Of a stretch of DNA of 34,500 nt, positions 6,779 through 13,863 are shown piece after piece; position 1 is the first letter of the stretch; each line of letters starts with the position of its first letter. Below the pieces are notes generated by a model that saw only the letters and a program-made list of their open reading frames with translations, was not told the DNA's origin and did not search any database. A program made the translations under genes and the position numbers. Source of the DNA: Candidatus Rokuibacteriota bacterium (lineage in GTDB: Bacteria; Methylomirabilota; Methylomirabilia; Rokubacteriales; CSP1-6); assembly GCA_016188005.1 (NCBI GenBank), contig JACPIQ010000061.1, positions 1-34,500 on the forward strand, given 5' to 3'.

Positions 6779-8320
6779 TCATACCCATCGGTGCCACTGA
6801 TTCACATACGGCCCGTCGGCGGCGTCGTCGTCAACGACATTCCCGACTTCGTATTCCTGCCGCGCGCTCCACGAGGGGAGGTCGAGGCCGGGGAGCGCGC
6901 GCCGGATTTGCGCGTACTCCCCCGCGGTCAGCGCCATGTCGGCGGGTGCCGCGCCCGCCGCGCTGCTCGCGGTCGTGAGAGCCACCGCCGCGGCCACGGC
7001 GAGGTCGTCGTGCGCTCCGGGGCGGTGGTCAATCCGATCCCGCCCGCTCGTGCCGCGGCGGCGCTCGAGGCCTCGCAGCTCGCGCAGGAGGCCGGGGTGG
7101 TCCAGGAGCACGGCGCCGCCGGCGTTGACCAGCGCGAGCAGGTCCAGGTAGACGACACTCTTGTCCCGAGATGCGATGTACTCGATGCCGTGCGCCCGGA
7201 ACTGCTCAGCCACGAACTCGCCGGCGTAACGGTCACCAAACACGGCCCCGCACCCATAGGTTGCTAGGATGTCGCTGCACTCTGCGATCACCCTCGAAGG
7301 ATTGAAGGGCGGCGCCCACGCCCGGGCCAGGTCCAGCACCGCCCGCTGGCCGTCATGGTGCCCGATGCTGAGGCCGAAGCGGTCCCGCCGGCCACCGGAG
7401 GGGTCGCAGCCCGCGACGTAGAGGGTGCCGGGCGCCGGCGGGCGCTCGCGGATACCGTCGGGCACGAGCCCGTCGAACACGTCCGGGTCGAACAGCGCCG
7501 CGAGGCCGGCGCGGAACTCGCCGAGCACTTCGCTCCGGTACGCTTCGGGATCGTCCTGCATCCGCTCCAGGTAGTTGGCGGGAATGAGCGGGTTCATCTC
7601 GGGCGCGCTCGCCTGCCAGACGAGCACCAGAGAGTCGTCCCGGCCGTAGTGCTGGTGATAGAGGTCCCACAACGCCCCGCTTTGCCCGTAGGGGCTCGAC
7701 AAGACGATCAGGCGCCCGCCCGTGGTCGCAAGACAGGGCCGGAGCGCGCGCAACATTTCCACGTCGGTTGCCCGGCCCTCGCTCGTGATGAAGTGCGCCA
7801 GCTCGTCCACCGTGCCGACGCACCCCCGCACGCCGCGGATGGCGGCGGGCCGGCAGGGGTACGCCGCCAGCACCACTCCGTTGTCGAGCCGGAGGGTGTC
7901 CGCGGTCTGCGCCACAACCGCCTTGGCAAGCGTCGGCAACATCTCGAAGGGGGCGCGCGCGTAGCGCAAGAGCGTGCGGATGGCGCCCAGGTGATCCTGG
8001 CCGATCAAGAGCGCGTATATTTCCGTCCCGTCGTGCTGAGCGGTGGCGACGACGGCCTCGAAGTCGGCGATGAGGGCCGCCACCCGACTTTTGCCCGACT
8101 GCCGGCCGACCACCACGACCCCCTCGGGGTATCCCCCCGGCGGGGGCGCATAGCGGGAGCGCCCCGTGTGGTGGCGGAAGATGCCCTCCTCCTCCAGGTC
8201 CATCGGAAGCCCGTAGACGGCTTTAAGGAAGACGATCCACCGGCGCCATGTCGTCAAGTCGCGGAACGCCGGCAGGCCGCCGAACACGGCAGGATCGGCG
8301 AGCGCCTCGATGATCGTCAC
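6779..8320 (-). CDS. terL: Phage terminase large subunit (ATPase and nuclease)
   Basis: Large terminases drive DNA into a procapsid and cut it. This 513-residue protein has both domains. In the ATPase domain, Walker A is GRQSGKS (72-78), Walker B is GTVDELAHF (acidic pair 172-173) and the coupling motif is SSPYGQSG (208-215). The RNase H-like nuclease domain has D306 (CDPSGG), D363 (FGDRY) and D438-D439 (AHDDLAVA). Length and order fit an intact TerL. The GTG start overlaps the stop of the candidate small subunit as GTGA, which indicates translational coupling. It is the only recognisable virion-assembly gene in the island. Confidence 0.92.
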   Translation of the reverse strand: MTIIEALADPAVFGGLPAFRDLTTWRRWIVFLKAVYGLPMDLEEEGIFRHHTGRSRYAPPPGGYPEGVVVVGRQSGKSRVAALIADFEAVVATAQHDGTEIYALLIGQDHLGAIRTLLRYARAPFEMLPTLAKAVVAQTADTLRLDNGVVLAAYPCRPAAIRGVRGCVGTVDELAHFITSEGRATDVEMLRALRPCLATTGGRLIVLSSPYGQSGALWDLYHQHYGRDDSLVLVWQASAPEMNPLIPANYLERMQDDPEAYRSEVLGEFRAGLAALFDPDVFDGLVPDGIRERPPAPGTLYVAGCDPSGGRRDRFGLSIGHHDGQRAVLDLARAWAPPFNPSRVIAECSDILATYGCGAVFGDRYAGEFVAEQFRAHGIEYIASRDKSVVYLDLLALVNAGGAVLLDHPGLLRELRGLERRRGTSGRDRIDHRPGAHDDLAVAAAVALTTASSAAGAAPADMALTAGEYAQIRRALPGLDLPSWSARQEYEVGNVVDDDAADGPYVNQWHRWV

Positions 8321-8706
8321 GCCGCGCCCCCGCGGAGCCGCGCCAGGGCGGGATCAACGGCTGAGCGGCGCCCCCGGGCGGCCAGGGCCCGGAGCGTAGC
8401 GAGGGCCTGGGCTGCGCTGGCATCGTCGAGAGCCGCCCGGCGGGCCGCCCGCTCGACCTGTCGCGGCGACGGGCGCCGGCCCCGGCCCGCTCGGCGTTGC
8501 TCCACCAGCTCGGCCCACACCCGCGCGGCCTCGCCGGCCCTGAGGCTGAGCAGAGCGACGCGGGCGGCCTCCCGCCGGAGCAGCGCGTCGCCGTCGATCC
8601 CGAGCCCGGCCAGGAGCGCGAGGTACCCGTGTCGATAGCCTCTCGCCAGGGGGCCGCGGTGGTCCCGGAAGACCCGCACCAACCCGCTCCTCAATGGCCG
8701 GCTCAC
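8317..8706 (-). CDS. Candidate terminase small subunit
   Basis: The frame from GTG 8704-8706 to the TGA that overlaps the terL start gives 129 residues, beginning VSRPLRSGLVRVFRDHRGPL. The middle is helical and charged (DGDALLRREAARVALLSLRA, then GEAARVWAELVEQRRAGRGR), and the tail is basic (RQVERAARRAALDD). Small terminases are short, mostly helical DNA-binding proteins encoded immediately upstream of terL, and this gene overlaps terL by 4 nt. The assignment rests on position, size and composition, since small terminases share little sequence. The same frame extends upstream, but the preceding gene's stop overlaps the chosen start as GTGA. Confidence 0.55.
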   Translation of the reverse strand: MSRPLRSGLVRVFRDHRGPLARGYRHGYLALLAGLGIDGDALLRREAARVALLSLRAGEAARVWAELVEQRRAGRGRRPSPRQVERAARRAALDDASAAQALATLRALAARGRRSAVDPALARLRGGAA

Positions 8707-9251
8707 GATCTGCCCCCAACCGCGACGGTATCCGCCCTGCATGCGCTCCCGACCGCGCCCGGATCGCACGCCGAAGGCGCCCCGATCCCCGCCCTCAGAC
8801 GCTTCGCGCGCGCCTTCTGGACGCCTTCCGCGCCCCGCTCGCCAGCACTCGCGTGGGCGCCCCTGTGCGTCACGAGGAGCACGTCCAAGTCGTCTCGGAG
8901 CACGAGGATAGCTCTCATGCCCGGTACTCGGACCACAGGCAACGCGCCGGCCACGATCAGGCGCCAGAGACCGCGGACTGGCACGCCCGAGTAGCTCGAC
9001 GCGACTCGGAGCGGGAGCCCGCGCCCCCACCCGTGCTGAGACGGCAAAGACGTAGCAAAGACGCGCGATTCAGCCGCGTCTTCCGCGGCTCCGAGGGCCG
9101 CGCCCTGGATTCCAACTCCACCAGGCGGCGGTGCTGAGAGCGTGCGGCGACGGCCCGCACGGCGCCGCAGACGGCGGCTCGCAGCGGCCAGCCGCGGCTC
9201 GGCGGCGGTGCCGTTGCCTGGCGCGACGATCGGGCTCGCGGGGACGCTCAC
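8703..9251 (-). CDS. Excisionase-like helix-turn-helix protein
   Basis: The 182-residue product has a low-complexity basic N-terminus of about 75 residues. Residues 80-127 then read LPLRVASSYSGVPVRGLWRL...LPVVRV...LRDDLDVLL. The spacing matches the HTH_17/excisionase fold (AAxxLGVSxxTVxRLIxxGxLPxxRxGxxxRIxxxDLxxxL). Such proteins bind attachment or operator sites. The GTG start overlaps the preceding stop, and its own stop overlaps the next start, both as GTGA. Lying directly before the terminase pair, it could be a DNA-recognition partner for packaging or a directionality factor; the sequence does not decide. The long N-terminus is odd, so a later start is possible. Confidence 0.6.
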   Translation of the reverse strand: MSVPASPIVAPGNGTAAEPRLAAASRRLRRRAGRRRTLSAPPPGGVGIQGAALGAAEDAAESRVFATSLPSQHGWGRGLPLRVASSYSGVPVRGLWRLIVAGALPVVRVPGMRAILVLRDDLDVLLVTHRGAHASAGERGAEGVQKARAKRLRAGIGAPSACDPGAVGSACRADTVAVGGRS

Positions 9252-9505
9252 GCCGAGGACTCCTCGGTGGAACGTGAGAGGTTGAGTCGGGGGTCCCCGA
9301 GGCGGTGGGCGGGGGCGGCTGGCGCGGCGACGCCGATCGCCGCAGCAATGATCGCCGCACTATATATACCGTGTGCGGTAGTGCGGTGAAAACCACGGGA
9401 GGGGCGCCCTTTTCCGTTGGGGGCGTCCTCCCTCTTCGGGCTCGGAAGGCTTCGCCGCAGATGGTGTGCTGCGGCGGTAATTCGGTGATTGGCGCGGAGT
9501 TTCAT
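9248..9505 (-). CDS. Hypothetical 85-residue protein between primase and HTH gene
   Basis: The ATG at 9503-9505 overlaps the primase stop as ATGA, and its own stop overlaps the next start as GTGA, so it is embedded in a translationally coupled series. The product begins MKLRANHRITAAAHHLRRSL. It has a basic middle and a hydrophobic Ala-rich stretch, GIYSAAIIAAAIGVAAPAAP, that could be a weak membrane segment. Base composition dips around 9340-9375 (tatatata), unlike its neighbours. I do not recognise it; the coupled overlaps are the main reason to call it real. Confidence 0.5.
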   Translation of the reverse strand: MKLRANHRITAAAHHLRRSLPSPKREDAPNGKGRPSRGFHRTTAHGIYSAAIIAAAIGVAAPAAPAHRLGDPRLNLSRSTEESSA

Positions 9506-11424
9506 CCGTTCGCCTCGTCCATCGACGCACACGGTGCTTGCGGCGAAACCGGCAAGGCCGAGTAGCGAGCGGTCTTGCCCTTGCCGGCTTGGGACGCCTG
9601 ACCGGCCTTCAGGAGGGCCGAAACGTGCCGGAGCACGCTATCTGCTGAGAGGGTTATATCCTTGGCCTTCAGGAGGGCGACGATCTCGCCGGTGGCGAGC
9701 GCGGCCCCGGCGTCCCGCAGGATGGCGAGCACGGCGTCGCGGTTCCTGGCGCCGGTGGCCCGACGGGCATCGGCGAGGTCCTCGACGGAGCCAGCGAAAC
9801 TGAACTTTTCCTCGCCGCTGCCCGGCGGGGTCACGGCGAGAAAGAACCGCCGAGTTTCCATGTCTTTGCCCTCGACGAACACCTCAATCCGGCGCCCAGC
9901 TTCGACGACATCGAGCATCACGACATGCTCGGCGGCCTGCCACTTCTGCGGGGGGCCGAAGATATCGGCCGAGGAGAGCGGCTGCCCGTCCGGTCGGTTC
10001 TTGCGGGAATGGTCGACGACGATCACCAGGCCGTCGATGTCCTCACAGAGCTGCACGACGACTGCGACGAGCCGGGCCTGGTCGTGCGCGCCAAGGGGAT
10101 CAGCGGACGGGGAGAGAGCGGTCCACGTATCGAGCACCACCATGGTGATCCCGAGGGACCGGCAGGTGTTCCGGAGCCAGGTGATATGCTCCGGGTTCGC
10201 CAGGTCGAGATGGGGGCGGATCACGAACACGATGGCCCCGGGCTCGGGGCGCTCCGTCCAGGCACTCAGGATGTCGGCCCGGCGACCGTCAAGCCGTGCG
10301 CCGCCGTCCTCGCGCGAGACATAGAGGATCTTCGGGAAGGTCCGGACGAGGAACTTCTTGGCGACGGCGGAGCGCCGGCACGCGATCGCCAGGCAGACGT
10401 AAAGGGCGAGGAGACTCTTGAATCGCTTGGGCAAGCCGCCCCACCACACAATCCCCTTGGCGGGCAGCAGGCTTTCGATCAGCTCGGCGATCGCGGGGAA
10501 CTCCCACGGATCAGCGCCATCGTGAAGCGACCAAGCCGGAGCGCCCACGGCCGGATCGCCTGAGTCCTCAGCGGACGCGGAGCGCTGCGCGTCCTTCACG
10601 GCGAGGTCGCGGACGATCTGCCGCGCCTCGGCGGCCGGGAACGGCGGCGAGCAGCGAGCCGCGAAGCCGAGGAGGATTTGTTCAACCTCGGGCGCTGTGA
10701 TGCCGAGTCCGAGGAAGTGCCCAGCGATGCGCGCGGCGACGGCGTGGCGCTGACCGTCCGGGGCGCCGGCCAGGAGATCCGCCCAGTCGGTCGCCTCGCC
10801 AGGCTCTCCATCACCATTCGAGGAGCTGGCCGGCGCGAAGGCGAGCGCCAAGAGCCAGGTGGGCATCGACGCGAGCGTCGTCTCGAACAGCGGCGCGTCG
10901 GGATCGTCGCGGTACGTGGCGCCGCTCACATGCGCCGAGGGCGGCAGGAGCACATACGCGCCCGCGGCCCGCACGTCCACGCCGGGGCCGATCTTGCCGA
11001 CACTATTTCGGAGCCCGGAGACCGGCGCGAAGAACAAATGTCTGCCACCACCGCCGCTCAGGACTCGCGGCGTGACGGGGAGCGCCCCGCACTGCTGCTC
11101 GAGCTCGGCGAGCGTGAGGTCGCCGCCGTGGCGCGGGTCGACGTCGAGCACTGTGCACCAGGTCGTCGGTGTCGCGATGCCGGCGCTCAGGTGGCGCGTC
11201 CACCAGCGGCGGATGATCGCCGCGACCGTCGTCGCATCGTGGAGTCCGTGCGGCACCACGGCGCCGATGGGGTGCTTCGCCGGGCGCGTGCAATCCGCCT
11301 CCCCGCAGCCGCAGCGCCCGCCGATCGGCCACCAGACAGGAAAGACGGGCACGCCGCGGCCGGCGTACTCGAGCGCCGCGGCAAGCATCGTCGCCTGGGC
11401 GCCGCCTTGCCGTGGGACGCTCAC
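9502..11424 (-). CDS. Primase-polymerase fused to RepA-like ATPase (replication protein)
   Basis: This 640-residue protein probably starts replication of the island. Residues 10-190 form a bifunctional primase/polymerase domain. It has a zinc-type cluster CGCGEADC...KHP (38-51), the metal-binding DVD (94-96) and SGGGGRHLFF (123-132). Residues 300-520 resemble a RepA/DnaB-type ATPase with a Walker A-like GLPKRFKS (330-337), Walker B VVLDTW (D432) and VVDHSRKN (H472). A C-terminal winged helix (about 565-625) could bind DNA. The GTG start overlaps the upstream HTH gene's stop as GTGA. Proteins of this plan replicate plasmids, satellites and prophages, so the element may copy itself when excised. 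Confidence 0.88.
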   Translation of the reverse strand: MSVPRQGGAQATMLAAALEYAGRGVPVFPVWWPIGGRCGCGEADCTRPAKHPIGAVVPHGLHDATTVAAIIRRWWTRHLSAGIATPTTWCTVLDVDPRHGGDLTLAELEQQCGALPVTPRVLSGGGGRHLFFAPVSGLRNSVGKIGPGVDVRAAGAYVLLPPSAHVSGATYRDDPDAPLFETTLASMPTWLLALAFAPASSSNGDGEPGEATDWADLLAGAPDGQRHAVAARIAGHFLGLGITAPEVEQILLGFAARCSPPFPAAEARQIVRDLAVKDAQRSASAEDSGDPAVGAPAWSLHDGADPWEFPAIAELIESLLPAKGIVWWGGLPKRFKSLLALYVCLAIACRRSAVAKKFLVRTFPKILYVSREDGGARLDGRRADILSAWTERPEPGAIVFVIRPHLDLANPEHITWLRNTCRSLGITMVVLDTWTALSPSADPLGAHDQARLVAVVVQLCEDIDGLVIVVDHSRKNRPDGQPLSSADIFGPPQKWQAAEHVVMLDVVEAGRRIEVFVEGKDMETRRFFLAVTPPGSGEEKFSFAGSVEDLADARRATGARNRDAVLAILRDAGAALATGEIVALLKAKDITLSADSVLRHVSALLKAGQASQAGKGKTARYSALPVSPQAPCASMDEANG

Positions 11425-11621
11425 CTCCCCGCCCCCTCGTGCCCCCGCGCTCTCGCGGCCGAGCGCGCGGCCGCGAGCCGCTCCACGTCTTCGAGCAGAA
11501 AGATCCGGTAACCGCGCGCCGTCCGGAACGCGTGGAGCAGCCCCGCCCGCTCGAGCTGCCGCACGCGCTCCGCGCTGACCTGCAGGAGCTGTCCCGCCTC
11601 GCCGGCTGTCACGGGTCTCAT
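11421..11621 (-). CDS. MerR/excisionase-like HTH protein, first gene of the island operon
   Basis: The 66-residue product starts MRPVTAGEAGQLLQVSAERV, continues RQLERAGLLHAFRTARGYRI and then FLLEDVERLAAARSAARARG. This is a MerR-type winged helix: a helix-turn-helix of the GEAGxLLxVSxxRVRQLExxGLL type, then the wing and the FxxxDVERL helix. With only the DNA-binding part, it is of the size of phage Xis/AlpA proteins and small repressors. It is the promoter-proximal gene of the operon that includes replication and packaging, and it faces the regulatory dyad at 11646-11682. A role as autoregulator of the operon is likely but inferred. Confidence 0.75.
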   Translation of the reverse strand: MRPVTAGEAGQLLQVSAERVRQLERAGLLHAFRTARGYRIFLLEDVERLAAARSAARARGHEGAGR

Positions 11622-11645
11622 GTCACCCCCGAGGCTAGAGGAACC

Positions 11646-11682
11646 TTGACATTTGTCAACGATCCATGAAAGAATCGTTAAC
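11646..11682. promoter_or_regulatory. Divergent promoter/operator with two overlapping dyads
   Basis: TTGACA (11646-11651) and its mirror TGTCAA (11654-11659) form a 14-bp palindrome. Each strand therefore has a consensus -35 box pointing outward, toward the zinc-motif gene on one side and the HTH/primase operon on the other. Directly beside it, AACGAT (11658-11663) and ATCGTT (11674-11679) form a second dyad, extended to 9 matches of 11 per arm. The -10 boxes are weak. This resembles a lysogeny-type control region where one regulator sets the balance between two promoters. Confidence 0.6.
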
Positions 11683-11685
11683 GCA

Positions 11686-12315
11686 ATGGCCCGCCCTCAG
11701 GCGTTAACTCGCGCCGAGTTCCTCGTCCGGTTCCTGGTGACCGACCTCGACCGACTCAGATCCCGACAGCGGACCCGACTGCTCGAGGATCTCGGTAAGT
11801 TCTGCCGGAACCCGGCGGAGGCCCTATGGGGGGAAATGGAACCGGCCCCAACGTGGGGCGACGTCCCCGCGCTTCAGCACTCAGTGCGCTGGCTTCTCGA
11901 GGGTATTCTCCTGCCGCCCCGCCGCCCTTCGGGGCCGTCTGACCTCGATCTCCTCGCGGCGGGGAAGACTGAAACGCTTGAGCGCGTTGAGGGGGCCGAC
12001 ATCACGATCCGGAATATCGGCGTCATCGGCCAGAGCCGCAGCCGGCACGGCTTCGTCCTGGTGCGGTCAACCCCGCGGGACATCCTCCGGCTCCTCGCCC
12101 TGGGGGTTGTAACGCGCGGCGACCGGCTTCCGGCCGTGGCCCGGTGCGGCGATCCCCACTGCCCACGGAAGTGGTTCGTCGGGCGCGGTAAGAAACGCTT
12201 CTGCGATGACAGGTGCCGGGTCCGCGTTTTCGTCCGAAGAAAGCGTGCGGCTCAGGCCAAACGGAATGGCGGGCGGGCAGGGGGACACCGACGCCGGGAG
12301 CGACCCGGCGCCTAG
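11686..12315 (+). CDS. Zinc-motif protein divergent from the island operon
   Basis: From ATG 11686 the product has 209 residues (MARPQALTRAEFLVRFLVTD). The N-terminal two-thirds look helical and then mixed (RNIGVIGQSRSRHGFVLVRS, TPRDILRLLAL). The C-terminus has CGDPHCPRKWFVGRGKKRFC followed by DDRC, resembling the CGNR-type zinc finger of small regulators (C...C..WF....R...RFC...C), then a very basic tail. It is transcribed divergently from the operon across a shared operator, the usual position for a master regulator or repressor. A TTG start 33 bp upstream is possible but would overlap the operator. Confidence 0.65.
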   Translation: MARPQALTRAEFLVRFLVTDLDRLRSRQRTRLLEDLGKFCRNPAEALWGEMEPAPTWGDVPALQHSVRWLLEGILLPPRRPSGPSDLDLLAAGKTETLERVEGADITIRNIGVIGQSRSRHGFVLVRSTPRDILRLLALGVVTRGDRLPAVARCGDPHCPRKWFVGRGKKRFCDDRCRVRVFVRRKRAAQAKRNGGRAGGHRRRERPGA

Positions 12316-12810
12316 CCCGCGAGCGGTGATCCGGCCTCAGCACCTTCGGGATTCATCCTCAACCTGCCGCGGCCTCGCAACGGCACTGCGTCCGGCGACA
12401 CGACGAAAACCTGTGGCGTCTCGACATAGGCGAGGACATCGGTGGCAGCCACATCCTGCCACCCCACGCCCGGCTCGTGGCAGCGACCACCCCGACTGTG
12501 CCCGCGCTCGCGCCCGCGGCCACCCGTCCCCGGACGTCGCCAGCTCCGCGCCGGTCACGGAAAGGGCGAAAGGCCCCCGGTAATCTGTGCGGACCCGCGG
12601 CGGCGAGGGCCGCCGCCAGGCCACACGATGGAGCCCCGCGGCCCCTCTTGCGCACGATCCCCGGTGCGCGCATAGTTCCACCACCCTGCGGCGGAGCGGC
12701 CGGCCCCCGACATCTTGTGGGCGACGGGCCGGCGGGCACAAGGCGGCCAGGCCATCTCAGAACGGGGCGCGGCCCGGGCTCGGGGTGTAGGCTGGGAGCG
12801 GAGGCCAGAT
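12316..12810. other. Intergenic stretch between the regulator and hicBA
   Basis: About 495 bp with no gene that I can support. A minus-strand frame ending near 12317 reads GWQDVAATDVLAYVETPQVF and then VVSPDAVPLRGRGR, which looks protein-like. It has no ATG and no ribosome-binding site and is under about 75 residues, so it may be a relic. Several longer frames are typical GC-rich shadows with Arg/Pro/Ala bias. No clear promoter for hicB was found. Confidence 0.4.
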
Positions 12811-13134
12811 GTGCTGACGATCGTGAAGGTCGAGGTCAAAGGCAACACGGAGTGGCGGTGCTTCCGCGCCCGGGGCGGGAGTTGGGTGGCGGTCTGCGAT
12901 CCGCTCGGGCTCACGATCCAGGGTGAGACCTGGGCCGCCATGACAGAGAGCATCGCCGAGACGCTCAACGCCATGCTCACCGATCTGATCGCCTCGAAGG
13001 AGCTGGAGCGCTTCCTCCGCGATCGGGGATGGCAGATCACGGGTCCGCTTCCTTCGCCGCCCGCCGACTTGTGGTTCGACGTGCCGTTCACCACCAGGAC
13101 AGCGGACCGTGATTCCGAGGCAGCACTTCGTTAA
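12811..13134 (+). CDS. hicB: HicB-like antitoxin
   Basis: The 107-residue product from GTG 12811 begins VLTIVKVEVKGNTEWRCFRA and continues ARGGSWVAVCDPLGLTIQGE, then TWAAMTESIAETLNAMLTDL. A short beta-rich start followed by the GxTxxEAxxxIxEAL-type helix is the HicB partial RNase H-like fold. No separate C-terminal HTH or RHH domain is obvious. GGAGG at 12800-12804 supports the start. The next gene overlaps it by 26 bp. HicB proteins bind and neutralise HicA, so this pair probably stabilises the island by addiction. Confidence 0.78.
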   Translation: MLTIVKVEVKGNTEWRCFRARGGSWVAVCDPLGLTIQGETWAAMTESIAETLNAMLTDLIASKELERFLRDRGWQITGPLPSPPADLWFDVPFTTRTADRDSEAALR

Positions 13135-13330
13135 TAAGCTCCGCGAGTTGAATTACACCTACAAGACCAAGCAGAAGCGCACGGAGCTCTGGCGCAAGCG
13201 CGGCGGGACCCATTACATCTCGATGCCGTTGAGTGACCTCCTTGAGGAGGAGTGGGTCACCTCGACGCTCCGTCAGGCGGGCCAGACCCAGGACGACATC
13301 CGGTCCTTCATCGCCGCGGCGAGAGCGTAG
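13109..13330 (+). CDS. hicA: HicA-like mRNA interferase toxin
   Basis: The 73-residue product starts at GTG 13109 (VIPRQHFVNKLRELNYTYKT) and has KQKRTELWRKRGGTHYISMP. HicA toxins are small double-stranded-RNA-binding-fold ribonucleases. Their key His lies in a G-S/T-H motif, here GGTH, about residue 35, and the LRELGY opening is also typical. The tail LLEEEWVTSTLRQAGQTQDD fits the last helix. It overlaps the antitoxin gene by 26 bp. The order, antitoxin first, is the reverse of classical hicAB. The region between the toxin and the attachment site carries the repeats described separately. Confidence 0.8.
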   Translation: MIPRQHFVNKLRELNYTYKTKQKRTELWRKRGGTHYISMPLSDLLEEEWVTSTLRQAGQTQDDIRSFIAAARA

Positions 13331-13813
13331 CGCCGGGCCCGCCCCGAAGAAGTGCCCCGCCCTCCCCGCCCTCCCACCTGGCGCCATTGGCTCGGCTGGG
13401 GGTGAGCGTGACGTTAGCCGCTGGGTTCCTAGCGCTGGCCGCGAGGGCCGTAGCGCGCTACGCGCCCCACCGCCAGCGATCCACGAGCCGCCGCACGTCC
13501 CAGGCCGGCGCCGCGACCCTCGCGGTCCCGGCGACCTTGAAGCCGAGCCCCGTCAACCCTGGGCGTGGCCGGTTGGGACCACCACCGACGTTGACAGCCT
13601 CCAGGGTCGGGACGCCGAGCCGCCGGTAGGTTCCCGTTGCCGTGAACGTGTAGCCCCGCGCGGTGACTTTGCTACGTCTTTCCCACTTCTGCCGGCACAA
13701 ACGGGCACTCTCGGGCACGGTCGGGCACGGAGAAAGCGACGGCGGACGGCCCGGAGCGTGTCCCGTGAACAGTCCGCCGTTGCGAGCGAAACGCCTTGTC
13801 TGGCGCCGTATTG
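13331..13813. other. Right-end arm of the island, non-coding or weakly coding
   Basis: About 480 bp between hicA and attR. A minus-strand frame (13458-13817) could encode VTARGYTFTATGTYRRLGVP...VGGGPNRPRPGLTGLG, but it lacks a convincing start and family. Four tandem 10-bp units lie at 13691-13730. CTTTGCTACGTCTTT at 13667-13681 recurs inverted at 9046-9060. This is where integrase arm sites would be expected. Confidence 0.45.
13691..13730. repeat. Four tandem 10-bp repeats near attR
   Basis: Four consecutive 10-bp units carry CCGGCAC, CGGGCAC, CGGGCAC and CGGGCAC in exact 10-bp phase, so each faces the same side of the helix. They start 84 bp inside the right end of the attachment core. Helically phased repeats next to an attachment site are a common form of integrase or excisionase arm sites, or of replication iterons. 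Which protein binds is not shown by the sequence. Confidence 0.5.
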
Positions 13814-13863
13814 TCATGGCGGGCTCGACGGGAATTGAACCCGCGACCTCTGGATTGACAGTC
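13814..13863 (-). repeat. attR: 50-bp attachment core within tRNA-Asp
   Basis: The core covers the tRNA-Asp 3' half from the anticodon stem to CCA plus 3 bp. It is identical to 778-809 joined to 2644-2661. The island therefore carried a matching tRNA 3' half and restored the gene on integration. Identity ends at 13864, where the tRNA 5' half begins. Confidence 0.88.

Larger units (their letters stand above)
2662..13813. mobile_element. tRNA-Asp-integrated island with terminase and primase, no capsid genes
   Basis: The 11.15-kb unit is bounded by the 50-bp repeats of the tRNA-Asp 3' half. It encodes a complete integrase next to attL, a dense minus-strand operon with a primase-polymerase/ATPase and a large terminase, a divergent regulator-like gene and a HicBA pair. 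No portal, protease, major capsid, tail, lysin or conjugation gene is recognisable. Families with a comparable plan are PICI-type phage satellites and tycheposon-like or virion-encapsidated mobile elements; a prophage that lost its structural genes is the alternative. The IS in attL probably prevents excision. Confidence 0.8.

Noticed and set aside
12317-12540. Minus-strand protein-like frame GWQDVAATDVLAYVETPQ
   Set aside because: It has no start codon or ribosome-binding site and is short; it could be a relic, but evidence is too thin for a gene.
13458-13817. Minus-strand frame of 119 codons at the right end of the island
   Set aside because: It starts inside the CCA end of tRNA-Asp, has no ribosome-binding site and shows no recognisable domain; kept only as a remark in the intergenic entry.
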